NCBI GenBank assembly: GCA_910575255.1
Contig: CAJTEM010000019.1
Span: 41,512 to 105,511, forward strand
Length of the DNA stretch: 64,000 nt
Origin: Lachnospiraceae bacterium
GTDB lineage: Bacteria; Bacillota; Clostridia; Lachnospirales; Lachnospiraceae
Direction: 5' to 3'
Made by a program: the position numbers and the translations under genes
The notes under the pieces: generated by a model
Seen by the model: the letters and a program-made list of their open reading frames with translations, nothing else
Databases searched by the model: none
Told to the model about the DNA's origin: nothing
Part shown: piece by piece, positions 25,259 to 33,707 of the stretch
Numbering within the stretch: the first letter of the stretch is position 1
Layout: each line of letters begins with the position of its first letter

Positions 25259-26551
25259 ATGAAAAGTCAGCTGCGAAGCGGATATACCACAGGGAGTTGT
25301 GCATCAGCTGCTGCTATGGCGTCAGCCATTTTTCTGTTGCAGGATTGGGATAAAGTGAGAAAAGTATCTTCAACTCAGATGCGGGAACTGCCGGAAAGAA
25401 TACAGCTTCTCCTGGCAAATGGCCAGGGGGCAGAGTTTTATCCGGAGTATGGGACTCCCCCGGGGGAAGAAGAAAAGCAGGGCCATTGGTGCCGGGTGAG
25501 AAAGGATGCCGGAGACGATCCGGATGTAACGGATGGAGTATGGGTATATGCGGGAGTATTTCCGATTTCGCAGGAGATCTTTGAAAGGCTTTGCCATGAA
25601 GGGGCGGGGTATGCCTTGCCGGAGCATCCGGGGCTTTATCTGAATGGCGGGCCTGGGGTGGGAATTGCAGGAAAGAAGGGCTTGTCCTGTCCGGTTGGAC
25701 ATTATGCGATCAATCCGGTTCCCCGATCGGTAATACTGGAGGCAGTGGAAAAGGTTCGGAGGGAGAAAGGCTACAAGGAACCGCTGGAGATTCGGATTGC
25801 GGTCCCGGAAGGGATTTTTCTGGCGGAGAAGACATTTAACCCGCGGTTGGGAATCCTGGGAGGAATCTCGATTCTGGGCACCACCGGGATTGTGGAGCCG
25901 ATGAGTGAGGAGGCGCTTCTGGAGACGATCCGTCTGGACATCCACATGAAGGCATCAGCCGGGGAAGAGGTGCTGCTGCTGACTCCGGGTAATTATGGAG
26001 AGGATTTTTTAGAAAAAGAGATGGGAGTGCCGCTGGGCGAGGCAGTAAAATGCAGCAATTTCATCGGAGACGCGGTGAGGTTCGCGGCAGAAGAGGGATT
26101 TGGAAAATTATTGCTGGTGGGACATATCGGAAAGCTGGTAAAGGTGACCGGAGGCATAAAAAATACACATTCCCGTTACGGAGATCACAGAATGGAATTG
26201 ATGAAGCGTTTGGTGAAGGAAGTGCAGGAACATGGACAGGCTGGAAAAACCAAGGAGGACTTTCGAGACAGAGACGAGAACAAAATGCCGGCTTTTGGGG
26301 AAAAGGAAGAAATTCTTGCGGAGAGAATCGGGCGGGCCAACACGACGGAGGAAGTGGTGGGCTGGCTGAAGGAGGTCTGTGCCGCGCAGGCAGTTCTGGA
26401 CTATGCGGCCGCAAAGGTAAAGGCGCAGGTTGGTAAGTGGAGCGGCGGGCAGCTTGAGGCGGAGACGGTGGTATTTTCCTCTTTGCACGGTGTGGCCGGA
26501 AAAACCAGTCAGGCAGAGACCTTTCTCTGTCTGTGGAAAGGAAGAATATGA
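25259..26551 (+). CDS. cbiD: Cobalt-precorrin-5B C1-methyltransferase
   Basis: CbiD methylates C1 of the corrin ring during anaerobic cobalamin synthesis. The family hallmark LRSGYTTGSCASAAA is at residues 5-19, and GGISILGTTGIVEPMS and NFIGDAVRFAAEEGF follow as expected. The 430 residues are longer than usual (about 360-380), owing in part to a charged insert near residues 325-345 (KTKEDFRDRDENKMPAF). ATG 25259 follows GGAGGGA; ATG 25247 overlaps that site. The stop overlaps the cbiG start by 4 nt. Confidence 0.93.
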   Translation: MKSQLRSGYTTGSCASAAAMASAIFLLQDWDKVRKVSSTQMRELPERIQLLLANGQGAEFYPEYGTPPGEEEKQGHWCRVRKDAGDDPDVTDGVWVYAGVFPISQEIFERLCHEGAGYALPEHPGLYLNGGPGVGIAGKKGLSCPVGHYAINPVPRSVILEAVEKVRREKGYKEPLEIRIAVPEGIFLAEKTFNPRLGILGGISILGTTGIVEPMSEEALLETIRLDIHMKASAGEEVLLLTPGNYGEDFLEKEMGVPLGEAVKCSNFIGDAVRFAAEEGFGKLLLVGHIGKLVKVTGGIKNTHSRYGDHRMELMKRLVKEVQEHGQAGKTKEDFRDRDENKMPAFGEKEEILAERIGRANTTEEVVGWLKEVCAAQAVLDYAAAKVKAQVGKWSGGQLEAETVVFSSLHGVAGKTSQAETFLCLWKGRI

Positions 26552-27663
26552 GACTGGCAGTGATCAGCTTTACCAGAGCCGGGGCCGTATGGTGCAGACG
26601 ATTGGTGAGGCATTTTCGGGAAAGGGGGGCTGTGTGCGAGGGGTATTTATTGCCGCGGTTTCTTGCGCCTGACGAAGCAGGGCAGTCGAAGGATTGTCAG
26701 GAGGAGATCACCGAAGGACTTTTTCCTTTGACAGAATCTGTGGGAGACTGGACCGGAAAACAGTTTTTCCAGAGGGACGGGCTGATTTATATCGGAGCCG
26801 TGGGAATCGCTGTCCGGGCAGTGGCGCCCTGTCTTCGGGATAAGCTGACAGATCCGGCAGTTGTGGTGATGGATGAAACCGGGCATTACGTGATTTCCCT
26901 TTTGTCCGGCCATGTGGGAGGGGCGAATGACCTAACCAGAACCGTGGCGGAAATCTGCGGGGCCGAGCCGGTCGTCACTACGGCAACCGACAGGCAGGGA
27001 AAGACAGCGATCGATGTCTGGGCGTCGGAACGGAGACTGCTCATGGGAGACCGCAGACAGGCCAGGAAGGTGTCAGCTTCTTTGCTGGAAGAAAAACCAG
27101 TGGGCTTTTTCAGTGAGTTTCCCTTAGAGGAAGAACTTCCGGCAGGATATCTCTACGGCCTGGCCGGAGAGAGTAATGTGTGGATTACCGTGAGAAAACA
27201 GCCGAAGCCAGAGGAGCTTTTGCTGGCAAAGCTTTTTGAGGAGGGGCGGCTTTTGCGGCTGATTCCTTGTATCCTGGCTGTCGGGGTCGGGTGTCGGAGG
27301 GGTGTGGCAAAGGCACAGATCGAAGATCAAGTCCGGCAGACTCTGGAGAAAGCGAATCTGGACAGACATGGGGTGGCCTGTATAGCCAGCATCGATATCA
27401 AGAAGAATGAGGAGGGTATCTGTCTGCTGGCCAGAGAATGGGGAGTGCCGTTTGTGACCTTTACGGCAGAAAGGCTGGAACAGGTTTCCGGTTTTGTCTC
27501 GGAATCCGCATTTGTCCGCCAGGTGACAGGAACCGGCAATGTATGTGAGCGGGCGGCGCTTGCCGGTGCGGGAGCCGGCGGAAGCCTGCTGGTGGAAAAG
27601 CAGGCAAAAGACGGGGTGACAGTGGCAGTGGCCGCAGGAAGATGGAACGGCAGGAGGATCTGA
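26548..27663 (+). CDS. cbiG: Cobalt-precorrin-5A hydrolase
   Basis: CbiG opens the delta-lactone of cobalt-precorrin-5A and releases acetaldehyde. The 371-residue protein shows the central domain signature IGAVGIAVRAVAPCL, then DPAVVVMDETGHYVISLLSGHVGGAN, and the C-terminal domain with LAVGVGCRRGV and GTGNVCERAALAGAG. ATG 26548 is coupled to the cbiD stop through ATGA; an ATG 15 nt upstream overlaps the GGAAAGGAAG ribosome-binding site. Gene order cbiD-cbiG-cbiJ is normal for anaerobic cobalamin operons. Confidence 0.93.
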   Translation: MRLAVISFTRAGAVWCRRLVRHFRERGAVCEGYLLPRFLAPDEAGQSKDCQEEITEGLFPLTESVGDWTGKQFFQRDGLIYIGAVGIAVRAVAPCLRDKLTDPAVVVMDETGHYVISLLSGHVGGANDLTRTVAEICGAEPVVTTATDRQGKTAIDVWASERRLLMGDRRQARKVSASLLEEKPVGFFSEFPLEEELPAGYLYGLAGESNVWITVRKQPKPEELLLAKLFEEGRLLRLIPCILAVGVGCRRGVAKAQIEDQVRQTLEKANLDRHGVACIASIDIKKNEEGICLLAREWGVPFVTFTAERLEQVSGFVSESAFVRQVTGTGNVCERAALAGAGAGGSLLVEKQAKDGVTVAVAAGRWNGRRI

Positions 27664-27667
27664 CAAG

Positions 27668-29245
27668 ATGACAGAGGTGCTTGTTTTCGGGGGTACGACA
27701 GAGGGACGGGAACTGGCAAGGGATGCAGCATCCATGGGTCTGGCAACTTTGCTCAGCGTAGTATCAGAATATGGAAAGAGGATCGCAGGAGAGCAGGAGA
27801 ATTTGTCTGTGCGCTGCGGAGCGTTGGACGAGGAGGGGATATTTCGTCTGCTTAAGAAGGAGCGGCCGCTTCTGATTCTGGATGCCACGCATCCGCATGC
27901 AGCGCTGGCAACCACGCAGATCCGGGCCGCCTGTGACAGAGCCGGTCTTCGCTGTCTGCGGGTGGTGCGGGATTTGGGAGAAGCGGACAGTATGGCAGGG
28001 GGGAAGACTGCCCGGGGGCGGGTGTTTTGGGTGCGGACGGAAAAGGAGGCAGCAGATATTCTGTCTCAGGACCAGGAACCGATCCTTCTGACTACCGGAA
28101 GCAAGGAGCTTGCGGTTTTTGCAGAGGCAGCGGATTTGAGAAAACGTATTTTTGCCAGAGTCCTGCCAGACAGCCGGATAATGGCTGGCTGTGAGAGGTT
28201 GGGACTGTCCGGCCGGCAGCTGATCGCCATGCAGGGACCGTTTTCAGAGGAGATGAATGTGGCAATGCTTCGGGCGGTTGGCGCCGGATGGCTGGTGACA
28301 AAGGAATCCGGCAGCAGAGGGGGATTCACAGAAAAGCTGAATGCGGCAGCAAAATGCGGGATCCGCACGATTGTCATCCAAAGGCCCGGGAAAGAGTCGG
28401 GAGTCACGGCAGAACAGGCAAAAGAAGAACTGGTTAGGCTGGTGAAGGCGGATGAGAGGAAAAGCAGGAGGGAAACGGATAAGACGGGGGAATCCGATAC
28501 CGATTTGGCAAGATCCGATTGGAACGAGCGCCAGGAGACTGAGGTAGCTTTGATCGGGATGGGAATGGGCGGCGGACATCAGCTGACACTGGAGGCAGCA
28601 GAGTGGCTTCGGCAGTGCGAGGCAGTGCTGGGAGCGCCGCGCATGCTAAAGGATGTGGAAGCCTGGGTAAGAGGAAAGCGTCAGGAGGCGGTATACCTGG
28701 GAGGAGAGGTGTGGAACTGGCTGAAAGGACACCCGGAATACAGAAGGGTTGCGGTTGTGTATTCCGGGGATACCGGCTTTTACAGCGGATGTGGTTCCCT
28801 GCTGCGGCTCTGGGAGGAGGAGCAGGAGAAAAGGAAGGAACATATCAAAATCAGGATCCGCATCCTTCCGGGAATCTCTACACTTTCCTGTCTGTGCGCC
28901 CGGCTGGGCTGCTCCTGGGAGGATATTTATCCGGCGAGCGCACATGGGAGAGAGTGCCGGCCAGAGCTGCTTTTGCAGAAGCATCCGAAGGTATTTCTTC
29001 TTCTGGGCGGAGAGGAAACTCTGGGAAGCCTTTGCAGGAGGCTGGAACAGGCAGGGCAGGGAGACGTATGGGTTTCGGCCGGCGTCCGGCTGGGATACCC
29101 AGAGGAGAGGATTGTGACGGGAAGGGCAAAGGAGCTTTGCGGCTGCGGGGAAGATTCCCTGGCAGCCGTGATTCTGGAGAGTGCTTTGACAGGTGATGCG
29201 AAGCGGCATGTGCCGTTACGGCTGCCCGAGGAGGAACGGATATGA
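27668..29245 (+). CDS. Fused precorrin-6A reductase (CbiJ) and precorrin-6B C5-methyltransferase (CbiE)
   Basis: The 525-residue protein joins two enzymes. Residues about 1-255 are a CbiJ/CobK reductase (EVLVFGGTTEGRELA at the start, LDATHPHA, LLTTGSKEL, TKESGSRGG), which reduces the corrin ring with NADPH. A charged linker of about 30 residues (KSRRETDKTGESDTD) leads to a CbiE domain from about residue 287 (VALIGMGMGGGHQLTLEAAEWL, VLGAPRML, VYSGDTGFYSGC, LPGISTLSCLCARLGCSW), a SAM-dependent methyltransferase. Its partner CbiT is encoded next with a 4-nt overlap. There is no stop or frameshift at the join, so the fusion appears genuine. Confidence 0.9.
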   Translation: MTEVLVFGGTTEGRELARDAASMGLATLLSVVSEYGKRIAGEQENLSVRCGALDEEGIFRLLKKERPLLILDATHPHAALATTQIRAACDRAGLRCLRVVRDLGEADSMAGGKTARGRVFWVRTEKEAADILSQDQEPILLTTGSKELAVFAEAADLRKRIFARVLPDSRIMAGCERLGLSGRQLIAMQGPFSEEMNVAMLRAVGAGWLVTKESGSRGGFTEKLNAAAKCGIRTIVIQRPGKESGVTAEQAKEELVRLVKADERKSRRETDKTGESDTDLARSDWNERQETEVALIGMGMGGGHQLTLEAAEWLRQCEAVLGAPRMLKDVEAWVRGKRQEAVYLGGEVWNWLKGHPEYRRVAVVYSGDTGFYSGCGSLLRLWEEEQEKRKEHIKIRIRILPGISTLSCLCARLGCSWEDIYPASAHGRECRPELLLQKHPKVFLLLGGEETLGSLCRRLEQAGQGDVWVSAGVRLGYPEERIVTGRAKELCGCGEDSLAAVILESALTGDAKRHVPLRLPEEERI

Positions 29246-29820
29246 ATGACAACCATTTTATACGGGGCCGGGTTCCGATGACCAAAAGCGAAATTCGGGC
29301 AATCGTGCTGTCAAAGCTGGATCTGAAAAAGGACAGCACGGTCTATGATATCGGAGCCGGAACCGGATCCGTGGGGATCGAGGCTGCTCTGTCTATGAGA
29401 CAGGGAAGCGTATATGCCATTGAAAAAAAGGAGGAGGGCTGTGAGCTGATCCGCAGAAATCAGGAAGCGCTGGGAGCAAAGAACCTGACCGTTGTCTGCG
29501 GCAGCGCACCGGAGGCACTGACGGGACTTCCCGTCCCGGATCGGGTCTTTATCGGCGGCAGCGGCGGCCGCCTGGCGGAGATATTAGATCTGGTAAGAGA
29601 GAAAAATCCTCAGGCACGGGCAGTAATCACGGTGATTGCGCTGGAAACCCTGGCAGCAGTGGGAGGGTACTTAAAAGACCGCAGGCTGGAGGCGGAGATC
29701 GTCAGCGTACAGGTGGCCCGGGCCGAAAAGCGGGGAAGCTATCATCTGATGCAGGGTCAGAATCCGGTCTATATCATTACCATACCCGGCATGATACAGG
29801 AGAAATCATGCTGCATCTGA
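29242..29820 (+). CDS. cbiT: Precorrin-6B C15-methyltransferase/C12 decarboxylase
   Basis: CbiT decarboxylates the C12 acetate side chain and methylates C15, acting with CbiE. The 192 residues have the start GRVPMTKSEIRAIVLSKL and the class I methyltransferase motif YDIGAGTGSVGIEAAL, followed by VFIGGSGG, all typical. It overlaps cbiJ-cbiE by ATGA and runs 13 nt into the cobU start, so the whole block is translationally coupled. Confidence 0.93.
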   Translation: MNDNHFIRGRVPMTKSEIRAIVLSKLDLKKDSTVYDIGAGTGSVGIEAALSMRQGSVYAIEKKEEGCELIRRNQEALGAKNLTVVCGSAPEALTGLPVPDRVFIGGSGGRLAEILDLVREKNPQARAVITVIALETLAAVGGYLKDRRLEAEIVSVQVARAEKRGSYHLMQGQNPVYIITIPGMIQEKSCCI

Positions 29821-30353
29821 TCACCGGCGGCAGTGCAAGCGGGAAATCGCTCTATGGGGAACGCATGGCAGCAGAGGCAGGAGGCCGGCTGCTCTGTTAT
29901 CTGGCAACTATGCGGCCTTGGGGAGAGGAAGGACAGGCGCGGGTGCAGAGGCACCGGCAGCAGCGGGCCGGGAAGGGATTTCATACGATAGAGGTATACC
30001 ACAGCCTGGATCTGGCAGAGCTGCCGGCAGAGTCCCGGGAGAATATGGTGATCCTCCTGGAATGCATGTCCAACTTAACCGCCAACGAGCTGTTCGAGAA
30101 AGGCGGGACGGATGAAGAGATCCGGGAGAGAATCCGAAGGGGCATCCATTATCTGGAAGCTTGTGCCAGGGACGTGATTGTGATTACCAATGAGGTGTTT
30201 TCGGACGGGATCCTGTATGAGCCGGAGACGATGCGCTATATCCGGCTTCTGGGGCAGGTGAACCAGGAGCTGGCGCAATCGGCGGATCGGGTGACAGAGG
30301 TGGTATACGGAATTGCCGTGCAGGTGAAGCCGGATGGCGGGAACATCAGATAG
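29808..30353 (+). CDS. cobU: Adenosylcobinamide kinase/adenosylcobinamide-phosphate guanylyltransferase
   Basis: CobU phosphorylates adenosylcobinamide and then transfers GMP to it in nucleotide-loop assembly. The 181-residue product has the P-loop ITGGSASGKS at residues 5-14, ATMRPWGEE with RVQRHRQQR (the His that forms the GMP adduct), ECMSNLTANELF and the C-terminal VITNEVFSDGI and GQVNQELAQSADRVTEVVYGIAVQ in two conserved blocks. It sits at the expected place before cobS. A second, shortened relative is found at 32276-32665. Confidence 0.92.
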   Translation: MLHLITGGSASGKSLYGERMAAEAGGRLLCYLATMRPWGEEGQARVQRHRQQRAGKGFHTIEVYHSLDLAELPAESRENMVILLECMSNLTANELFEKGGTDEEIRERIRRGIHYLEACARDVIVITNEVFSDGILYEPETMRYIRLLGQVNQELAQSADRVTEVVYGIAVQVKPDGGNIR

Positions 30354-30365
30354 GAGGAAGGGAGC

Positions 30366-31154
30366 TTGGGCAAGAGAAAAGAGAAGGGGCGAGGGAACAT
30401 TTCCCTGTATGAAAGCCTGGTGATTGCGTTCTCTATGTATTCCCGGATTCCGGTTCCGCAGGTGGAGTGGACGGATGCGGGCATGAAATATGCGCTTTGC
30501 TTTTTTCCGCTGACAGGGGCAGTGATCGGTGCGGCAGAAGTCGTTTTTTTCTGGCTGGCACAGAGAATCGGGCTGGGAGATATGGCCCGCGTCTGCATAG
30601 GAACCGCGCTCCCTCTGCTGGTTACCGGCGGGATCCATATGGACGGATTTTTGGATGTAACGGATGCCCGAAGCTCCTGCCAGCCGGCCGAAAGGAAGCT
30701 GGAGATTATGAAGGATCCCCATGCAGGAGCCTTTGCCATATGGAAATGCGGCCTGTATCTGCTGCTGTATCTGGCAGTGTTTGGCGAGCTGGGGGAAGAG
30801 GCATTTCCGGCAATGGCCGGCATTTATGTCCTGGAACGGGCTATGAGCGGCTGGTCGGTGGTGTCTTTGCCGAAAGCCAGGACGGATGGCCTGGCCAGCA
30901 CCTTTTCCAGGGGAGCACAAAAGCAGGCGGTACAGGTGACCATGCTTTTCTGGGGAATGGCAGCGACGGGATATCTGTTTTGGTCAGGAGGATTGCGGGC
31001 CGGAATATCGGCGGTAGCGGTGGCATTTCTGGTATTTCTCTGGTATTGTCGGATGGCGCGGCGGGAGTTCGGCGGAATCACCGGAGACCTGGCAGGATAT
31101 TTTCTTCAGCTTTGTGAGTTGGGAATGCTGGGAGCCCTGGCAGTGGCACTGTAA
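30366..31154 (+). CDS. cobS: Adenosylcobinamide-GDP ribazoletransferase (cobalamin synthase)
   Basis: CobS is an integral membrane enzyme that joins adenosylcobinamide-GDP with alpha-ribazole. The 262 residues include AFSMYSRIPVP near the start and the motif GIHMDGFLDVTDA (usual form HLDGLADTxDG), KDPHAGAFAIW, and at least five hydrophobic segments. Translation starts at TTG 30366, with AGGAGGAAGGG just upstream and no closer ATG. It follows cobU by 12 nt. Confidence 0.9.
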   Translation: MGKRKEKGRGNISLYESLVIAFSMYSRIPVPQVEWTDAGMKYALCFFPLTGAVIGAAEVVFFWLAQRIGLGDMARVCIGTALPLLVTGGIHMDGFLDVTDARSSCQPAERKLEIMKDPHAGAFAIWKCGLYLLLYLAVFGELGEEAFPAMAGIYVLERAMSGWSVVSLPKARTDGLASTFSRGAQKQAVQVTMLFWGMAATGYLFWSGGLRAGISAVAVAFLVFLWYCRMARREFGGITGDLAGYFLQLCELGMLGALAVAL

Positions 31155-31198
31155 AGGAATTTTGGGGTAAAAAACAAAGAAAAGGAATTAAGAACAGA

Positions 31199-32161
31199 AT
31201 GAATCAATTACACAGAAAGATTACAATTGCCTGTCTCCTCCTGGCAGCTGTATTTCCTGTTTTTGGCTTTCTGACTCCGGCCTGGGCCTTCAGCCGCGAG
31301 GAAGAGGTGGAGACGTATCTGGGCACTGCCACAAAGAGTCAGATGGAGCAGGAAGCGAAGGCAGCGGCAGAACAGGATCAGGTAAAAGTGTTCTGGCTGG
31401 CGCCGGTTGACGAAAACGACCGGATTATCCCAGGGCCGAATGACGGGATTCCGTTGGACTCCGTTTTCTACAGCTCGGTGGATCTGCGCTGGCAGCCGTT
31501 AAAGGAGACGAAGGTCTTTCTCAGCTCGGTTCACCAGGTGGGAGCGGAGACCGGGACGGTCTTTATCAGCTGGAACAACGGACGCGGCAGACTGTTTCCC
31601 TATACGGCAGAACAGTATGAGGAGATCTGCAGTCAGGTTCGTCTTTTCCGGGAGCGTTATATCCGGGAAACAATGACGGATTTTGAGAAGGAGATGCAGA
31701 TTGTCCAGTATCTTGCAGCCAATGTGAGCTATCCCTATGAACGATACCGGACAGGAACGGATACCAGGGAGGATCACTGTGCTTACGGCGCTCTGGTGAG
31801 GGGAGAGGCAGTCTGTGAGGGCTACGCAGAGGCATTTTGCTGGCTGGCGGACTGCTGCGGACTGGAATCCCGGTTTCTTTACGGGGTTTATGAGAAAGAA
31901 ATGCATGACTGGAATCTGGTCCGTCTGGACGGGCAGTGGTATCATCTGGATCTCACATCAGACGATACCGTGGAACGGGACGGAAAGAAGAATGGATATG
32001 GCTGGGGAAGACTTCGCAACCGTTATATCAACCGCACGGATGAGGAGATGCTGCAGGACCATCAGTGGCAGCCTTTTGCCGATATTGTCTGCCAGGAGAA
32101 GCGCTATGGGGCAGAGGCGGTAAAAGAATACCTGAAGCGGTATCCGCAGCCGTCCTCCTGA
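31199..32161 (+). CDS. Secreted transglutaminase-like protein within the cobalamin operon
   Basis: The 320-residue precursor has a clear signal peptide (KITIACLLLAAVFPVFGF, ending AWAFS). The C-terminal half is a transglutaminase/protease-like domain with the Cys in RGEAVCEGYAEAF, the His in MHDWNLVRL and an Asp in WYHLDLTSDD, the usual Cys-His-Asp triad. Members act as peptidases or transglutaminases at the cell surface. The gene lies between cobS and a cobU-like gene in the same direction, 44 nt after cobS, so it is probably co-transcribed. It has no obvious part in cobalamin synthesis and may be an insertion into the operon. Confidence 0.82.
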   Translation: MNQLHRKITIACLLLAAVFPVFGFLTPAWAFSREEEVETYLGTATKSQMEQEAKAAAEQDQVKVFWLAPVDENDRIIPGPNDGIPLDSVFYSSVDLRWQPLKETKVFLSSVHQVGAETGTVFISWNNGRGRLFPYTAEQYEEICSQVRLFRERYIRETMTDFEKEMQIVQYLAANVSYPYERYRTGTDTREDHCAYGALVRGEAVCEGYAEAFCWLADCCGLESRFLYGVYEKEMHDWNLVRLDGQWYHLDLTSDDTVERDGKKNGYGWGRLRNRYINRTDEEMLQDHQWQPFADIVCQEKRYGAEAVKEYLKRYPQPSS

Positions 32162-32275
32162 GGGGATTTGCAGAGGGGGAAGGTAAGTGTGGAGTGTTTT
32201 TAAGATGCTTTCCGATGACATGCCGCCGAACGAACGTGAGGGGGGTGTTACATTACGATGTCAGGAGGGAAACAC

Positions 32276-32665
32276 ATGATATTCATTGTAGGGGGAGCGA
32301 GCCAGGGGAAATGCCGTCTGGCCGGGGAGCTTTCCGGGATGAGCCTGCAAGAATTTGCCGCCAACCGGGCGGACGGAGGAACAGACCGTCCGGAGGAGGC
32401 CATGAAGAAACGGTTCCTGACAGATTTTCATGGATGGATTCGTCAGCTGAGTGATGCAGGAGAAGAAACCGATTCCTTTGTCCGTCAGGTGTTGGCGGCG
32501 GGACCGGAAATCGTGACCATGGATGAGGTGGGCTGCGGAATTGTCCCTCTGGAAAAAAAAGACCGGGAATACCGGGAGGCAGCCGGCAGGGCAGGGCAGC
32601 AGCTGGCCGGGCAGGCAGAACGGGTATACCGGGTGGTTTGCGGAATTCCCACAAGGCTTCGGTGA
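32276..32665 (+). CDS. Shortened, degenerate CobU-like protein
   Basis: ATG 32276 with AGGAGGG upstream gives 129 residues. The start FIVGGASQGKCRL copies the CobU P-loop but has Cys where Ser/Thr should contact phosphate. The end, MDEVGCGIVPLEKKDREYRE through RVYRVVCGIPTRL, matches the CobU C-terminus well. The centre, including the His that accepts GMP, is missing: CobU is about 180 residues. It could be a regulator, a dedicated kinase or a decaying duplicate. A full cobU is present at 29808. The reading frame is intact and keeps its ribosome-binding site, so it is not an obvious pseudogene. Confidence 0.75.
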   Translation: MIFIVGGASQGKCRLAGELSGMSLQEFAANRADGGTDRPEEAMKKRFLTDFHGWIRQLSDAGEETDSFVRQVLAAGPEIVTMDEVGCGIVPLEKKDREYREAAGRAGQQLAGQAERVYRVVCGIPTRLR

Positions 32666-32713
32666 GAGACCGACAGATATACAGACGGAAAAGGATACGA
32701 GGAGGATGGCGGG

Positions 32714-33676
32714 ATGGAGCTGACGGCGGCGATCGTTATCGGTTTTTTGCTGGATCAGTGGCTGGGTGACCCGGAGACCTGGTGGCATCCGGTCCGGGCA
32801 ATCGGATGGCTGATCGGATGGCTGGAACGGCATCTGCGGCAATGGTTTCCCGGTACTGCTGCCGGGGAGCTGACGGCGGGCGGAGTGATGGCTGTGCTCG
32901 TGCTGACGCTGACAGCAGGAATTACGGCCGGGCTTTTAGCGGCAGCGGGCCGGATTCATCCCTGGCTGCATTTTATTCTGCTTGGTGTCATGTGCTGGCA
33001 GATTCTGGCGGCAAAATCCCTGAAAGCAGAAAGCATGAAGGTATATCATGCCCTGACGGCAGGGGATATAAAAAGAGCAAGATGGGCTGTGTCACGGATC
33101 GTGGGACGGGATACGGAGCCGCTTTCTGAAGAGGGGATGATCCGGGCAGCTGTGGAGACCGTAGCGGAGAATGCATCGGATGGGGTGATTGCTCCGCTTT
33201 TTTATCTGCTTTTGGGAGGACCGATTCTCGGATTCCTCTATAAGGCAGTCAATACCATGGATTCCATGACAGGCTATCGGAATCAGAAATATCTGTATTA
33301 CGGGCGGGTGCCAGCCCGTCTGGATGATCTGGTGAATCTGGTGCCAGCCCGTCTGACGGCAGTTCTTCTGATCGGAACCGCCTGGATTCTGCCGGGATTT
33401 GACGGAAGGGGCGCCTGGCGGATCTGGCTTCGGGACCGATATTGCCACAAGAGCCCGAATTCGGCTCAGACAGAGGCGGCCTGTGCCGGGGCATTAGGGG
33501 TGAAGCTGGCGGGTCCTGCCTGGTATTTTGGCGTTTTGCAGGAAAAGCCGACGATCGGAGAAGAGAAAAAGAAGATAACCGGAGAGGATATCGTGCGGGT
33601 GAACCGGCTGATGATGGGCGGTGCATGGCTGGCGTTTGCCGCAGGGACGATCCTCAGGGGAATCATCTTTGGGTAG
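32714..33676 (+). CDS. cbiB: Adenosylcobinamide-phosphate synthase
   Basis: CbiB attaches aminopropanol phosphate to adenosylcobyric acid; it is an integral membrane protein. The 320 residues show LLDQWLGDPETWWHPVRAIGW at the start (usual DxxxGDP..PVxxxG), RAAVETVAENASDGVIAPLFY, and NTMDSMTGYRNQKYLYYG, the family core motifs, with several transmembrane stretches. It precedes cobD, which makes its aminopropanol phosphate substrate. Confidence 0.93.
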   Translation: MELTAAIVIGFLLDQWLGDPETWWHPVRAIGWLIGWLERHLRQWFPGTAAGELTAGGVMAVLVLTLTAGITAGLLAAAGRIHPWLHFILLGVMCWQILAAKSLKAESMKVYHALTAGDIKRARWAVSRIVGRDTEPLSEEGMIRAAVETVAENASDGVIAPLFYLLLGGPILGFLYKAVNTMDSMTGYRNQKYLYYGRVPARLDDLVNLVPARLTAVLLIGTAWILPGFDGRGAWRIWLRDRYCHKSPNSAQTEAACAGALGVKLAGPAWYFGVLQEKPTIGEEKKKITGEDIVRVNRLMMGGAWLAFAAGTILRGIIFG

Positions 33677-33707
33677 AAGAATTGTTTTGCGGAAAGAGGT
33701 TGGTCGG

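Noticed and set aside
32258..33129. Alternative plus-strand frames across the cobU-like and cbiB region
   Set aside because: Arg/Gly-rich shadows of GC-rich codons; the chosen frames have conserved motifs.
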